A DNA stretch of 14,612 bases from BRH-c54 sp032251145 (GCA_032251145.1 JAVVER010000086.1:1-14612); one strand, 5' to 3'; numbered from the stretch's first letter, positions 4,966-12,936 are shown. Program-made: numbers and translations. Notes: a model not told the origin generated them from the letters alone.

Positions 4966-7776
4966 TTATTCCACTTTTTGCATCATGTCATCCGCTTCTT
5001 GTTTTGCTTTAGCAACTAATGTATCTGCTCTTTTTTTACCTTCGTTTTCTATTCCTTGGGCTTTTTTCTCTGCTTCATCTTTTAATTTTTGAGCAGCCTT
5101 CTCTGCAGCGATTTTCTTAAGCGGATTACCTCCTGCTTGTTTAATTAAATCTTGAGCTTGTTTATCGGCCTCAGCTCTTACTTTATCAGCAGCTTCTTTA
5201 GATTCATTTCTTATCTTTTGAGCATTTTTTTCAGCTTCAGCAATTAACTTGTCAGCTTGCTCTCTTGCTTTTTTCTTAGCTTCTTCTTTGGCTTTATCTA
5301 CCTCTTCAGTAATTTTTTCTTTTACCTGATCTTTAATTTCATCTTTAATACTTCCTACCGCATCTTTTAAGCTCACACTTACTTTAGGATCATCAAAAGT
5401 ACCTTTCATCAACACATCCACACTAACCGTTTCGGCAGATTTTAAACTCATTCCCAAACCTGATGCTTGAGATTGTAACTTATTTAAAGCATCTCCAGCT
5501 CCTAATTCAGATGTAGGTGTTTTTAAGGTCATTTTATAATCTATGGTTTGGTCGAATCCGTTAGAACCTGACATTGTTCCTGTGGTTTTACCCAATTTAA
5601 CATCAAATGGCTCTATAGTAACTCTACCATCTTTAAAAGCATATTTAATTTTTGCATCGTTCACTTCCAATACTCTTAAATTATCATTTTTAAGTGCGTC
5701 TGCTAATTGATTCATTGCTTTTACATCTTCCACTTTTATGTTTTTAGTCAACATATCTCCACTTCCAGTAAGTGAGTTCATATCCGGCATCATTTCTTTA
5801 TCCAAAACCCCTGAAACAATCATACTTGTATTAAACCTACCCTTAGCATTTTTAGCGTAAGGAGCCATTGTTTCAATCGTATTAAATGTACTTACTACTG
5901 TTGCTACATCAAAATCTTGAATTGCCATATCAAAATTAAATCCAGGTGCAGCAGGGTTGGTAGTTTCATAAAATCCGCTCATCTTCATTTTTCCTCCCAA
6001 TAAATTCATACCAACATCTTTCATGCTTACTTTTTGATCTTTTACAGTGATTAATCCTTTCATATCAGTAATTTCCATGTTATCGTAAATTACTTTGTTT
6101 AAGGTGGATGTTAGGCTAAAATCAATATTTTTTGGAACTTCAACAACCGACAACGGTTCTTCAGCTGCTTCTGTACCTTCAGTTGCAGCTACTTCTTCCT
6201 CTGTCATAAATTCATTTAAATCCATTACGTTAGAATTAAACATGAATTTTCCAGTTAACACATTGGTACTATCATCTAACACATAAGCAATAAAATTCTC
6301 AATTTTCCCATTGGCGTGCATATCCGATTTTCCTATTTGTGCATCAAAATTGGCCAAATCTACAAATTGTGGAGAGAAATTTAAAGTCATTCGTTGCAAC
6401 AACACATCATAAGGAAGTGAATCGCTTTTATACAACATATCCGTAATACCAAAGCTACCTTTAGCTTCAAACTCTTCGTATCTTTCATTATCTATAGAAG
6501 ACATTTTTCCTTTTAAGGTTACATCTGCATTAATTTTACCGTTCATTTCATCTCCAGCTTCCATTGGCATCACATCTTTAACAGAAGCCAAATCTAGTTT
6601 AGCCATTAAATTGGCATCAATATTAGGATCTGAAATAGGTGTGCTTAATTTCATCTTCATTTCTACAGGGTTCCCTGCCATTTCCATGTAAAAACGTTTT
6701 AGGTTAATAAGTGTATTATCTTCACTTCCACCCGGATTTGAAATAGCTAAATCTACATGAATGTTATTTACAGCTTTAGGTAAATCAGGATATTTAAACA
6801 TGGCTTTTTCTACCAATAAATCTAATCCAAAAGCTGGCAAAGCAGTTTCGGTCATTTTTCCTTTAGCAAATCCATTCAATGCTAATTTACCTTCTGTTTT
6901 TACGGATGCAAAATCGGTCATAAATACAGCAGGAACTAGCGATAAAATATTTTTAAAATCTGTTTTTTGAGCACTAAAAGTAATGTCCATATCTATGTCA
7001 TCATTGTCCTCAAAAATGGCTACCCAACCATCAAAACCCAAAAATAATTCGTTCAATCTGAATTGGTTATCAGTAAAGGTAAATTTATAGTTTGCCAAAT
7101 CTGCTTTAATAATGGCATCGGCTTCTACATTCGCTTTTTTGAAATACGCTACATTATCCATGGTCAGGTTTAACTCTTCTATTACTGTTTTAGTAACTAA
7201 ATCGGTTACATCCTGTGTCATATCTCCCGAAAGGTTAAAATCTAACCCAATGATTGATGTGGTTAAATTCATAGTAGCATCTTCGTAATGTATTTTTGCA
7301 TTTTTGATAGTTAAATCTTTCAAATTTAACTTAAATGGAGAAGCTTCTTCCTCTGCTACTTCTTCTTCAATTTCTTCAGTTGCCTTAGCTATATCCCAGT
7401 TTGCCGAGGTATCTGCCAGCACAATAGCGTTGATTACGGGTTCTTCAATATAAATGGATTTAATTTTAATTTCATCGCCACTAATCACACTCATTAAATC
7501 TACTCTTAATGATAGGTTTTTAATGTTTGCCAACTGCGTCCCTTCAAATTTATCAACACCATCAACAGTAACATTATCGATAGAAAAATTAAAATTGGGA
7601 AAAGTACTGATTAAGCCCATATCGAACTCACCAAAATCTACTTTTGCATTCAGGTTGGCATTGGCTTGTTCTTTTACTATATCTATTATTTTACCTTTAA
7701 ACATAAAAGGCAACGAAATAATTAAAATCAATAAAACTAATAAGGTTATTCCTGTAACTTTCAGTACTTTTTTCAT
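4966..7776 (-). CDS. AsmA-like envelope protein with a long charged helical C-terminal tail
   Basis: This is a 936-residue protein. One N-terminal membrane helix (about 7-28, ITLLVLLILIISLPFMF) is followed by the AsmA opening pattern: ANLNAKVDFGEFDMGLISTFPNFNFSIDNVTVDG-like residues, about 40-75. Long beta-rich AsmA/DUF-type repeats continue to about 800. Family members anchor in the inner membrane and span the periplasm, and several are bridge-like lipid carriers to the outer membrane. A poly-Glu stretch (about 135-147) interrupts the N-terminal part. From about 800 to the end the protein becomes Lys/Glu/Ala-rich, with repeated KAxxxADKL- and EAEKKAQ-like heptads, likely a coiled coil; this tail is unusual for AsmA proteins. 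The ATG at 7776 is well placed before the membrane helix. The family is clear; the exact substrate is unknown. Confidence 0.85.
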   Translation of the reverse strand: MKKVLKVTGITLLVLLILIISLPFMFKGKIIDIVKEQANANLNAKVDFGEFDMGLISTFPNFNFSIDNVTVDGVDKFEGTQLANIKNLSLRVDLMSVISGDEIKIKSIYIEEPVINAIVLADTSANWDIAKATEEIEEEVAEEEASPFKLNLKDLTIKNAKIHYEDATMNLTTSIIGLDFNLSGDMTQDVTDLVTKTVIEELNLTMDNVAYFKKANVEADAIIKADLANYKFTFTDNQFRLNELFLGFDGWVAIFEDNDDIDMDITFSAQKTDFKNILSLVPAVFMTDFASVKTEGKLALNGFAKGKMTETALPAFGLDLLVEKAMFKYPDLPKAVNNIHVDLAISNPGGSEDNTLINLKRFYMEMAGNPVEMKMKLSTPISDPNIDANLMAKLDLASVKDVMPMEAGDEMNGKINADVTLKGKMSSIDNERYEEFEAKGSFGITDMLYKSDSLPYDVLLQRMTLNFSPQFVDLANFDAQIGKSDMHANGKIENFIAYVLDDSTNVLTGKFMFNSNVMDLNEFMTEEEVAATEGTEAAEEPLSVVEVPKNIDFSLTSTLNKVIYDNMEITDMKGLITVKDQKVSMKDVGMNLLGGKMKMSGFYETTNPAAPGFNFDMAIQDFDVATVVSTFNTIETMAPYAKNAKGRFNTSMIVSGVLDKEMMPDMNSLTGSGDMLTKNIKVEDVKAMNQLADALKNDNLRVLEVNDAKIKYAFKDGRVTIEPFDVKLGKTTGTMSGSNGFDQTIDYKMTLKTPTSELGAGDALNKLQSQASGLGMSLKSAETVSVDVLMKGTFDDPKVSVSLKDAVGSIKDEIKDQVKEKITEEVDKAKEEAKKKAREQADKLIAEAEKNAQKIRNESKEAADKVRAEADKQAQDLIKQAGGNPLKKIAAEKAAQKLKDEAEKKAQGIENEGKKRADTLVAKAKQEADDMMQKVE

Positions 7777-8143
7777 AGTTGTTCTTGTTATTTGGGTGTA
7801 TATTATTTTGTTAAATAATGAATTGCTAAATTAATTAAAGTTTTGTCATAATAAAACAACACACCAAAAGAGTTTTTATAGGTTTATTAATGCCGACAAA
7901 TAAAACCACATAGAAACATAGATTTCTAGAACAGTAAAAGAAAGGTATAGCACCACAAAGCGTTTCCATTTTATGAAAACAAGCTGTCTGTAATTTTTTT
8001 CTTTCTTGCCATTAAACAACTTTGTAACTATGTCGTTAAACTAATAGAAATGCACCCTAAAATGAAGAGAGTTAATAAAAAATCAATCTTGATAGCTTAG
8101 AAATAAATAAAGATTTCTAATTTCGTAAAAAAATAAATTTACA
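7777..8143. other. 367-bp divergent intergenic region between AsmA-like and acidic-protein genes
   Basis: The two flanking genes are divergent, so both promoters should lie here. The only -7-like box noted for the right gene is TAATTTCG (8118-8125), one base off TAnnTTTG and 18 bases before its ATG; no clear -33 partner was found. The stretch also holds a short near-repeat, ACATAGAA then ACATAGAT (7909-7924), and the second copy of the 23-bp repeat (8054-8076). I see no open frame, tRNA or strong hairpin. Confidence 0.5.
8054..8076. repeat. 23-bp intergenic repeat, copy 2
   Basis: It matches 1944-1966 at 21 of 23 positions (differences at 8067 and 8071), with the same orientation on the plus strand. 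It lies 68 bases before the start of the small acidic protein gene, whereas copy 1 lies at the end of aroE. A shared regulatory role is therefore unlikely. Confidence 0.45.
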
Positions 8144-8533
8144 ATGGAAAATATAGAAGCAAATAAATTAATAGAGAAAATTCAGAAAGACATTAATAAA
8201 TCTGGAATTGACGCTAAAAAAACAGTTGAAAGCTTAACTCAACTTAGAACTTACGCTCTTGAAGAACAAGACCCTACTGCTACAAAAGTATTACGTATGG
8301 CTTACGAACATATTCAAGAACACGGAACATTTAACATTCCTATTCCTGCTGATGAACTGGTTGCAGAAGGAGACGAAGAAGATAGCGAACCAGAATTAAT
8401 TGAAAACTCTATTGAAACAGATGAAGAAAGAACTGAAAGTTTAGCTTACATGCTTTCTTTACTATTAGACAGAAACAACCCAAACAACAAACAAGAATTG
8501 TTTGAATACAGAGATGCTCTAAAAAATTATTAA
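8144..8533 (+). CDS. Small acidic protein of unknown function
   Basis: This 129-residue soluble protein has no signal peptide or membrane helix. The N-terminal half is predicted helical (ANKLIEKIQKDINKSG and KTVESLTQLRTYALEEQD). The middle is strongly acidic (about 78-105, DELVAEGDEEDSEPE and ENSIETDEERTE). The end is another helix pair (SLAYMLSLLLDRNNPNNKQELFEYRDALKNY). I do not recognise a characterised family. The composition suggests a protein that binds another protein or a basic partner. It is a complete monocistronic gene with ATG at 8144 and its own terminator 22 bases past the stop. Codon use looks ordinary for the window. Confidence 0.8.
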   Translation: MENIEANKLIEKIQKDINKSGIDAKKTVESLTQLRTYALEEQDPTATKVLRMAYEHIQEHGTFNIPIPADELVAEGDEEDSEPELIENSIETDEERTESLAYMLSLLLDRNNPNNKQELFEYRDALKNY

Positions 8534-8554
8534 TTCAATTTTTTATTTAATATT

Positions 8555-8585
8555 AAAAAAAGCAGCTGATGGCTGCTTTTTTTTT
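8555..8585 (+). terminator. Intrinsic terminator of the small acidic protein gene
   Basis: AGCAGC (8561-8566) and GCTGCT (8572-8577) form a GC-rich stem around a 5-base loop. The flanking A run (8555-8560) can extend the pairing into the following T run, which continues to 8585. It separates the acidic protein gene from the accessory run to the right. Confidence 0.9.
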
Positions 8586-8626
8586 ATACCCAATTATCAC
8601 CTATTAATTTCTTTCTTAAATTTTTA

Positions 8627-8634
8627 TACCTTTG
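8627..8634 (+). promoter_or_regulatory. -7 promoter box of the transposase-like gene
   Basis: TACCTTTG matches TAnnTTTG exactly. Transcription would start near 8641, 20 bases before the TTG used as start. The box lies just after the upstream terminator, so the accessory run probably begins its own transcript here. No convincing -33 TTG was found. Confidence 0.5.
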
Positions 8635-8660
8635 AAATACCTTTAGAACTCAAATAAAAA

Positions 8661-9263
8661 TTGGAAACTGAAAAATTTTATCACATTTACAATCATGCTA
8701 ATAGAAATGAAAATCTTTTTAGAGAAGAAGAAAATTATCGTTTTTTTCTGCAACAATGGGATAAATATATTTCGCCAATAGCAGTTACCCGCACTTATTG
8801 TTTAATGCCAAATCATATTCATTTTTTAATTAAAATAAGAAGTGTTGAAGAAGTTAGGATGAAATTTGGCTTTGAGGATGTTAAACCTTTTGGAAAGTTT
8901 CAAACTTTCCAAAAGTTAGTAAGTAAACAATTTTCCAACTTATACAGCAGCTATGCTCAAGCTTTTAATACACGCTATCAACGCAAGGGAAGTTTATTCA
9001 CTCCGAATTTCAAACGAAAAGAAATTACCTCTGAAGAATATTTAAAAACCTTAGTTTGTTATATTCATAGAAACCCTATTCATCATGGGTTTTGTGCAGA
9101 CTTCACAGATTGGAAACACAGTTCATATCATGCTTATCTATCAGATAAACCATCAAAAATAGAACGTACTTACATCTTAGATTTATTTGATGGTAAAGAA
9201 AATTTTATTGAAACTCATCAGCAATATATTGAACTATTAGATTTAGAAATATTTTTAGAATAA
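8661..9263 (+). CDS. Y1/HUH transposase-like protein, REP-associated (RAYT) type
   Basis: This 200-residue single-domain protein belongs to the IS200/RAYT Y1 superfamily, which nicks single-stranded DNA through a tyrosine. FYHIYNHANRNENLF opens the fold. The HUH metal site is PNHIHFLIK (His52, His54). RYQRKGSLFTPNFKRK lies near 105-120, and CYIHRNPIHHG carries the likely nucleophile Tyr134. No terminal inverted repeats or accessory transposon gene are seen, which favours a domesticated RAYT over an active insertion sequence. The start is a TTG: an in-frame stop lies two codons before it, and the next Met is at residue 49, inside the HUH motif. PFGKFQTFQK (77-86) is encoded by a perfect 29-bp palindrome. 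The WYL gene starts 5 bases after its stop. Confidence 0.85.
   Translation: METEKFYHIYNHANRNENLFREEENYRFFLQQWDKYISPIAVTRTYCLMPNHIHFLIKIRSVEEVRMKFGFEDVKPFGKFQTFQKLVSKQFSNLYSSYAQAFNTRYQRKGSLFTPNFKRKEITSEEYLKTLVCYIHRNPIHHGFCADFTDWKHSSYHAYLSDKPSKIERTYILDLFDGKENFIETHQQYIELLDLEIFLE
8887..8915. repeat. 29-bp palindrome inside the transposase-like gene
   Basis: CTTTTGGAAAGTTT (8887-8900) and AAACTTTCCAAAAG (8902-8915) are exact reverse complements around C8901. The unit is REP-like and lies between the HUH motif and the Tyr helix, where it encodes PFGKFQTFQK. It may be a captured copy of the element the protein recognises, or a folded single-stranded substrate in its own gene. Confidence 0.7.
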
Positions 9264-9268
9264 GGATT

Positions 9269-10171
9269 ATGTCAAAACAAGGAACAGTAAGAAGGTACAT
9301 ACTTATAATTGAAAAATTAAGAAGAAAACAATTTCCTTCTTTTGATGAAATTAAAAACTATTTAAGCAATCATGACTTTGAAGTTTCAAACCGAACCATA
9401 CAACGAGACATTGAACAAATAAGAAGCGAGTTTGGAATTGAAATTGAATACAATAGGTTCAAAAATGGCTATTTTATTAATGAAGATTTAAGTCCTGACA
9501 TAGAAAGCTTTGTTCGCTTTTTTGAAATTGTTAATACTGCCGACCTACTTATTGAAAGTTTAAAAGAAAGCAAGAATACCCTTGACTTTATTTCATTTGA
9601 GGCTCAAGGAAGTTTAAAAGGAATTGAAAATCTTAAACCTTTACTTTTTGCAATTAAAAACCGTAGAGTTATTTCTTTTACACATGAAAATTTTTATGAA
9701 AAAACACATTCCAATCATACTGTCAATCCCTATTTACTAAAAGAATATCAAAATCGTTGGTATTTAGTTGGAACAATAAAACCAACAGATGAATTCCGAA
9801 CATTTGGGATTGATAGAATTAGCAATTTAGTAGTTAGTGAAACTACGTTTAAACCCAATAGTAAGAAAAAACCAATTGAATTATTTGAAAACACCATAGG
9901 ATTAACCTACTCGTTAGGAGAAGTTGAAGAAATAATTTTATCTTTTACTCCTTTGCAAGGCAAGTATATTAAAACGCTACCTATGCATCAATCGCAACGA
10001 ATTTTGATTGATAATGAAAATGAATTTCAAATCAAACTACGAATTATACCAAATTTTGAATTAAAACAACAAATTTTAAAGCTTGGCGATAATGTAAAAG
10101 TAATACAACCTCAATGGTTGGCTGATGAAATAAAAAATGTACTTACGAATACGTTAAAACAATATGAGTGA
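9269..10171 (+). CDS. WYL-domain transcriptional regulator (YafY-like)
   Basis: This is a 300-residue cytoplasmic regulator. The N-terminal winged HTH (about 5-65) reads RRYILIIEKLRRKQFPSFDE, then SNRTIQRDIEQIRSEFGIEI with the recognition helix. The WYL domain (about 120-205) contains VISFTHENF, VNPYLLKEYQNRWYLVG (the Trp-Tyr-Leu core) and FRTFGIDRISNL. A WCX-like C-terminal extension completes it. WYL proteins sense nucleic-acid or nucleotide ligands and often control phage-defence or DNA-damage genes. It starts 5 bases after the transposase-like gene, with AGGA just before the ATG, so the two are probably cotranscribed and coupled. Two dyads sit immediately downstream, before the UVR gene, and may be its operators. 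The family is clear; target and ligand are inferred. Confidence 0.92.
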   Translation: MSKQGTVRRYILIIEKLRRKQFPSFDEIKNYLSNHDFEVSNRTIQRDIEQIRSEFGIEIEYNRFKNGYFINEDLSPDIESFVRFFEIVNTADLLIESLKESKNTLDFISFEAQGSLKGIENLKPLLFAIKNRRVISFTHENFYEKTHSNHTVNPYLLKEYQNRWYLVGTIKPTDEFRTFGIDRISNLVVSETTFKPNSKKKPIELFENTIGLTYSLGEVEEIILSFTPLQGKYIKTLPMHQSQRILIDNENEFQIKLRIIPNFELKQQILKLGDNVKVIQPQWLADEIKNVLTNTLKQYE

Positions 10172-10177
10172 TTTAAT

Positions 10178-10212
10178 GTAGTAATATTTCATACTACGTC
10201 ATAGTTTGACGT
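10178..10212. promoter_or_regulatory. Two abutting dyads before the UVR-protein gene, candidate WYL operator
   Basis: GTAGTA/TACTAC (10178-10183, 10192-10197) and ACGTCA/TGACGT (10196-10201, 10207-10212) are perfect 6-bp inverted repeats that overlap by two bases. They fill most of the 71-base gap between the WYL gene and the next gene. A -7-like TTATTTTG (10223-10230) lies just downstream, so a bound regulator would block or recruit RNA polymerase there. Confidence 0.45.
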
Positions 10213-10242
10213 TCATGTAATTTTATTTTGCATTAAAAAACC

Positions 10243-10770
10243 ATGCAAAACCAAGAAGAAATAAATGAGTTACAAGCAAAAATTGAAGAACTTGAGTCTC
10301 AAAAAAGTAAAGCTGTAAAAAATAAAGAATATGAATTTGCTGCACTGCTAAGAGACAAGATAAAAGCCCTATCAGAAAAACTGAACCTTTTAAACCCACC
10401 TATTGATAAAGAATATGATGTGTTGCTAAACAATATCGCAACAGTTTATGACAATACTCCAATTTTTGAAATCGACAAAGCTGTTTATAAAACAAATATT
10501 TTAATAGCTGAATACACCCTAAATTCAGGAACCAACTTCTTGGTTAAAGGCATAGAACTTTCTACATTAGTACAATTTGCTACTAAAAAATCCAACCAGA
10601 AAAAAGAACACCTAGAAATTGTTTCTGAACATTTAAGCCAATGGATAACTATTATGGAAGAAATGCCTTTAGATGATTTTAAAGGTGATGCTATTGAAAT
10701 AAAAATTAAAAATAGTATTGAGTTTAGATATGACCAATTAAGGAAACTAATAAAAAAATCAAGGAAATAA
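10243..10770 (+). CDS. Small protein with an N-terminal UVR motif
   Basis: This is a 175-residue soluble protein. Residues 10-48 are a good UVR hairpin, with KAVKNKEYEFAALLRDKIKA matching the UvrB/UvrC/McsA pattern (Glu-Phe-Ala-Ala-x-x-Arg-Asp). In UvrB the motif binds UvrC; in McsA and ClpC-class proteins it occurs in adaptor or control regions of a Clp ATPase. The remaining 125 residues (IDKEYDVLLNNIATVYDNTP, then helices to the Lys-rich end) resemble nothing I know. The next gene encodes a Clp-type AAA+ module fused to a protease, 60 bases downstream in the same direction, so an adaptor or regulatory role for that enzyme is the attractive inference. A DNA-repair role is less likely, as no Uvr genes are near. 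Confidence 0.7.
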   Translation: MQNQEEINELQAKIEELESQKSKAVKNKEYEFAALLRDKIKALSEKLNLLNPPIDKEYDVLLNNIATVYDNTPIFEIDKAVYKTNILIAEYTLNSGTNFLVKGIELSTLVQFATKKSNQKKEHLEIVSEHLSQWITIMEEMPLDDFKGDAIEIKIKNSIEFRYDQLRKLIKKSRK

Positions 10771-10803
10771 TTTAGTACGACAAGTTTTGGCGGAGTGGTG
10801 TTT

Positions 10804-10811
10804 TAGTTTTG
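10804..10811 (+). promoter_or_regulatory. -7 promoter box of the AAA-M41 gene
   Basis: TAGTTTTG matches TAnnTTTG and sits 20 bases before the ATG, so transcription would start near 10818. A TTTG at 10786-10789 is too close to serve as a normal -33 element. The gene may therefore have its own promoter in addition to readthrough from the UVR gene. Confidence 0.45.
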
Positions 10812-10830
10812 TCATAAAAACTGAAATATT

Positions 10831-12909
10831 ATGACAAATTTAGAACAGATGAGGCAACAAGAAATTATTGAAAAGCAAAATAGCTTAACCAAAACTAAGG
10901 CTATTCTTAAAAAAGAATTTATTGGAATAGATATAGTAATTGAACAAGTTATAGATGCCTTAAGTTCATGGTATATGTTCCCAGAAATGCAGGAGAAACC
11001 TGTAATTATAAACTTATGGGGATTAACTGGTGTCGGTAAGTCGTCTTTAGTTAATCGAATTTCCGAATTAATTGGGTATCAAAAAAAATATTATCATTTC
11101 GATTTAGGAGAAGGAGAAAGTAAAGAATGGCAAATTAAAAAACAACTGGAAGAAATTTACGAACATGTAAATGGTTATCCAGTTTTAATTGCTTTAGATG
11201 AAATTCAACACGCAAGAACCATCAACGAGCAAAAAGAAGAAATTGAAAAATCCTCATCAAGAATTATTTGGCAACTACTTGATAGCGGCAAGTTTCAAAT
11301 AAGAAAATACAATTATAAAATTGATGATTTATATGATTTAATAATCAGGTTAAAGTTTTTGTTAAGAATGGGTGTTGAAGTATCAAGCGGAATGGTGGTA
11401 AGTGGTAAAGATCTATATTTAGAACACATGAAATCTAAAGATGAAGATGGTGATAAAAAATTTAATGATAACATGTTTTTTATACCTACCTCGATGCATG
11501 AAGATATATATGAATTAGCAAAAGAACTATTTGAAACTCCCTTTGATGTAAAAACAAAACTACTCGATTTAAACGGTAAAGAAACCATCATGTTTTTACA
11601 TGAAGTATATATTATTGCTAACAGTCCAAAAGAAGTAGATTGTTCTAAAGGGTTAATTTTTGTCTTAGGCAACTTAGATGAAGCATATTCTATGAGTAAT
11701 GACTTCAACCCTGATATGGACGCTAACGAATTTCACGAGCAGTCATTAAAAATAAATCTTCCTACAATAAAAAAAGCATTGAAAAAAAGATTTAGAAATG
11801 AGCAAATTGCAAGATTTGGAAATATCCACATTATTTATCCCGCATTTAGCAGTTCATCTTTCAAGCAAATTATAAAATTAGAATTGTCAAAAATCTCTAA
11901 CCAAATTAAAAATCATCAAAAAATAACACTCCAATTTGATAATAGTGTCCATCAGTTAATATATACAGAAGGAGTTTATCCAACACAAGGAACACGACCT
12001 ATTTTTACTACTATTCATCAACTAGTTAAATCACAATTTGGCAAAATATTTTCTGAATTGTATCTAAAACAATTAAGCACAACCAAAATAGTTTTAAATA
12101 CTCAAGGAAATAACTTGGTGGTTAAGTATGTTAAAAATCAATCTGAAGTACATACCATTAAAATACCACTTCAGTTAAGTTTAGAAAAATTAAGAAAAAA
12201 TAAAAAAGACGATGTTCAAGCCATAACAGCCGTTCATGAGGCTGGTCATGCAGTGCTTTCGGTAGCATTAATGAATACTATTCCAGAAGTAATTTATTCC
12301 AACTCAACAGAAGTTAATACGGGCGGTTTTGTATATACAAAATTCAATAAAAACTTTGTTTCTAAAAAAGAAATTACAAAACTCTTGGCTGTATATTTAG
12401 GAGGTAGAGCAGCTGAAAAAGTAATTTTTGGAGAAGAAAATGTAACTACTGGTGCAGAAGAAGACATTAAAAAAGCTACCAATTTTATTATGGAAATGTT
12501 GAAAAATTGCGGAATGGGAAATGTTCCTGCTGCTTATCACATTGAAGACGCAAGTGCCAATACATATATTAATGATTATAACAATCAACTAAATAAAGAA
12601 GCAGAAAGATGGATAAACGAAGCATTTAATTTAGCCGAAAACACACTAAAAAAAGAAGAACAATTACTGTTAAAAATAGCTGAATACCTTAGCAACAATA
12701 GAAAAATGGAAAAGCGACAAATTGCACAAATGGTAAAAAAATACACTTTGGGTTTGAGTTTAGAAATATTGAAAAAAGAAAACGAAACCAATTTTTACAG
12801 ACAACAGTTAGTAACAAAAATCAAATCTCTAAACACAACACCAAAAAACAAAAAAAATATAACCACTTTTGATTTTTCATTAAATAACAAACTAAATACA
12901 GATTGCTAA
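10831..12909 (+). CDS. Clp-type AAA+ ATPase fused to an FtsH-type M41 zinc peptidase
   Basis: This 692-residue protein has no membrane helix. Walker A is GLTGVGKSS (64-72) and Walker B is VLIALDEIQ (118-126). Sensor 1 is FVLGNLDE (277-284), an Arg-finger-like KKRFRNEQ lies at 318-325, and sensor 2 is GTRP (387-390). This set resembles the second AAA domain of ClpB/ClpA rather than FtsH. About 150 residues (127-276), with a charged segment KSKDEDGDKK, separate Walker B from sensor 1, far more than usual. The C-terminal part is a peptidase M41 domain: AVHEAGHAV (467-475) with zinc ligands His469 and His473 and catalytic Glu470. The third ligand is Asp545 in TTGAEEDIKKAT, in an FtsH-like context. 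All catalytic residues are present, so it should be an ATP-driven, soluble protease. Substrate and partner are unknown; the adjacent UVR protein is a candidate adaptor. Confidence 0.85.
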   Translation: MTNLEQMRQQEIIEKQNSLTKTKAILKKEFIGIDIVIEQVIDALSSWYMFPEMQEKPVIINLWGLTGVGKSSLVNRISELIGYQKKYYHFDLGEGESKEWQIKKQLEEIYEHVNGYPVLIALDEIQHARTINEQKEEIEKSSSRIIWQLLDSGKFQIRKYNYKIDDLYDLIIRLKFLLRMGVEVSSGMVVSGKDLYLEHMKSKDEDGDKKFNDNMFFIPTSMHEDIYELAKELFETPFDVKTKLLDLNGKETIMFLHEVYIIANSPKEVDCSKGLIFVLGNLDEAYSMSNDFNPDMDANEFHEQSLKINLPTIKKALKKRFRNEQIARFGNIHIIYPAFSSSSFKQIIKLELSKISNQIKNHQKITLQFDNSVHQLIYTEGVYPTQGTRPIFTTIHQLVKSQFGKIFSELYLKQLSTTKIVLNTQGNNLVVKYVKNQSEVHTIKIPLQLSLEKLRKNKKDDVQAITAVHEAGHAVLSVALMNTIPEVIYSNSTEVNTGGFVYTKFNKNFVSKKEITKLLAVYLGGRAAEKVIFGEENVTTGAEEDIKKATNFIMEMLKNCGMGNVPAAYHIEDASANTYINDYNNQLNKEAERWINEAFNLAENTLKKEEQLLLKIAEYLSNNRKMEKRQIAQMVKKYTLGLSLEILKKENETNFYRQQLVTKIKSLNTTPKNKKNITTFDFSLNNKLNTDC

Positions 12910-12936
12910 AAAACATAATTAACACATTGAGTTTAT

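Noticed and set aside
7454..7834. 126-codon plus-strand frame over the start of the AsmA-like gene
   Set aside because: Most of it is antisense to the membrane helix and N-terminal AsmA region; no motif and no promoter support it.
8661..9263. Active insertion sequence around the transposase-like gene
   Set aside because: No terminal inverted repeats, target duplication or second transposon gene was found at its borders; the next gene follows after 5 bases.
10243..10770. UvrB or UvrC fragment
   Set aside because: Only the 35-residue UVR hairpin matches; there is no helicase or nuclease domain and the protein is complete in itself.
11313..11708. 131-codon open frame on the minus strand inside the AAA-M41 gene
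   Set aside because: It is fully antisense to a gene with intact catalytic motifs. Its Ser/Lys/Leu-rich translation is typical of the reverse of AT-rich coding sequence.
10831..12909. Ordinary FtsH
   Set aside because: It lacks the two N-terminal membrane helices, and its ATPase motifs (ALDEIQ, GTRP sensor 2) are of the Clp type.
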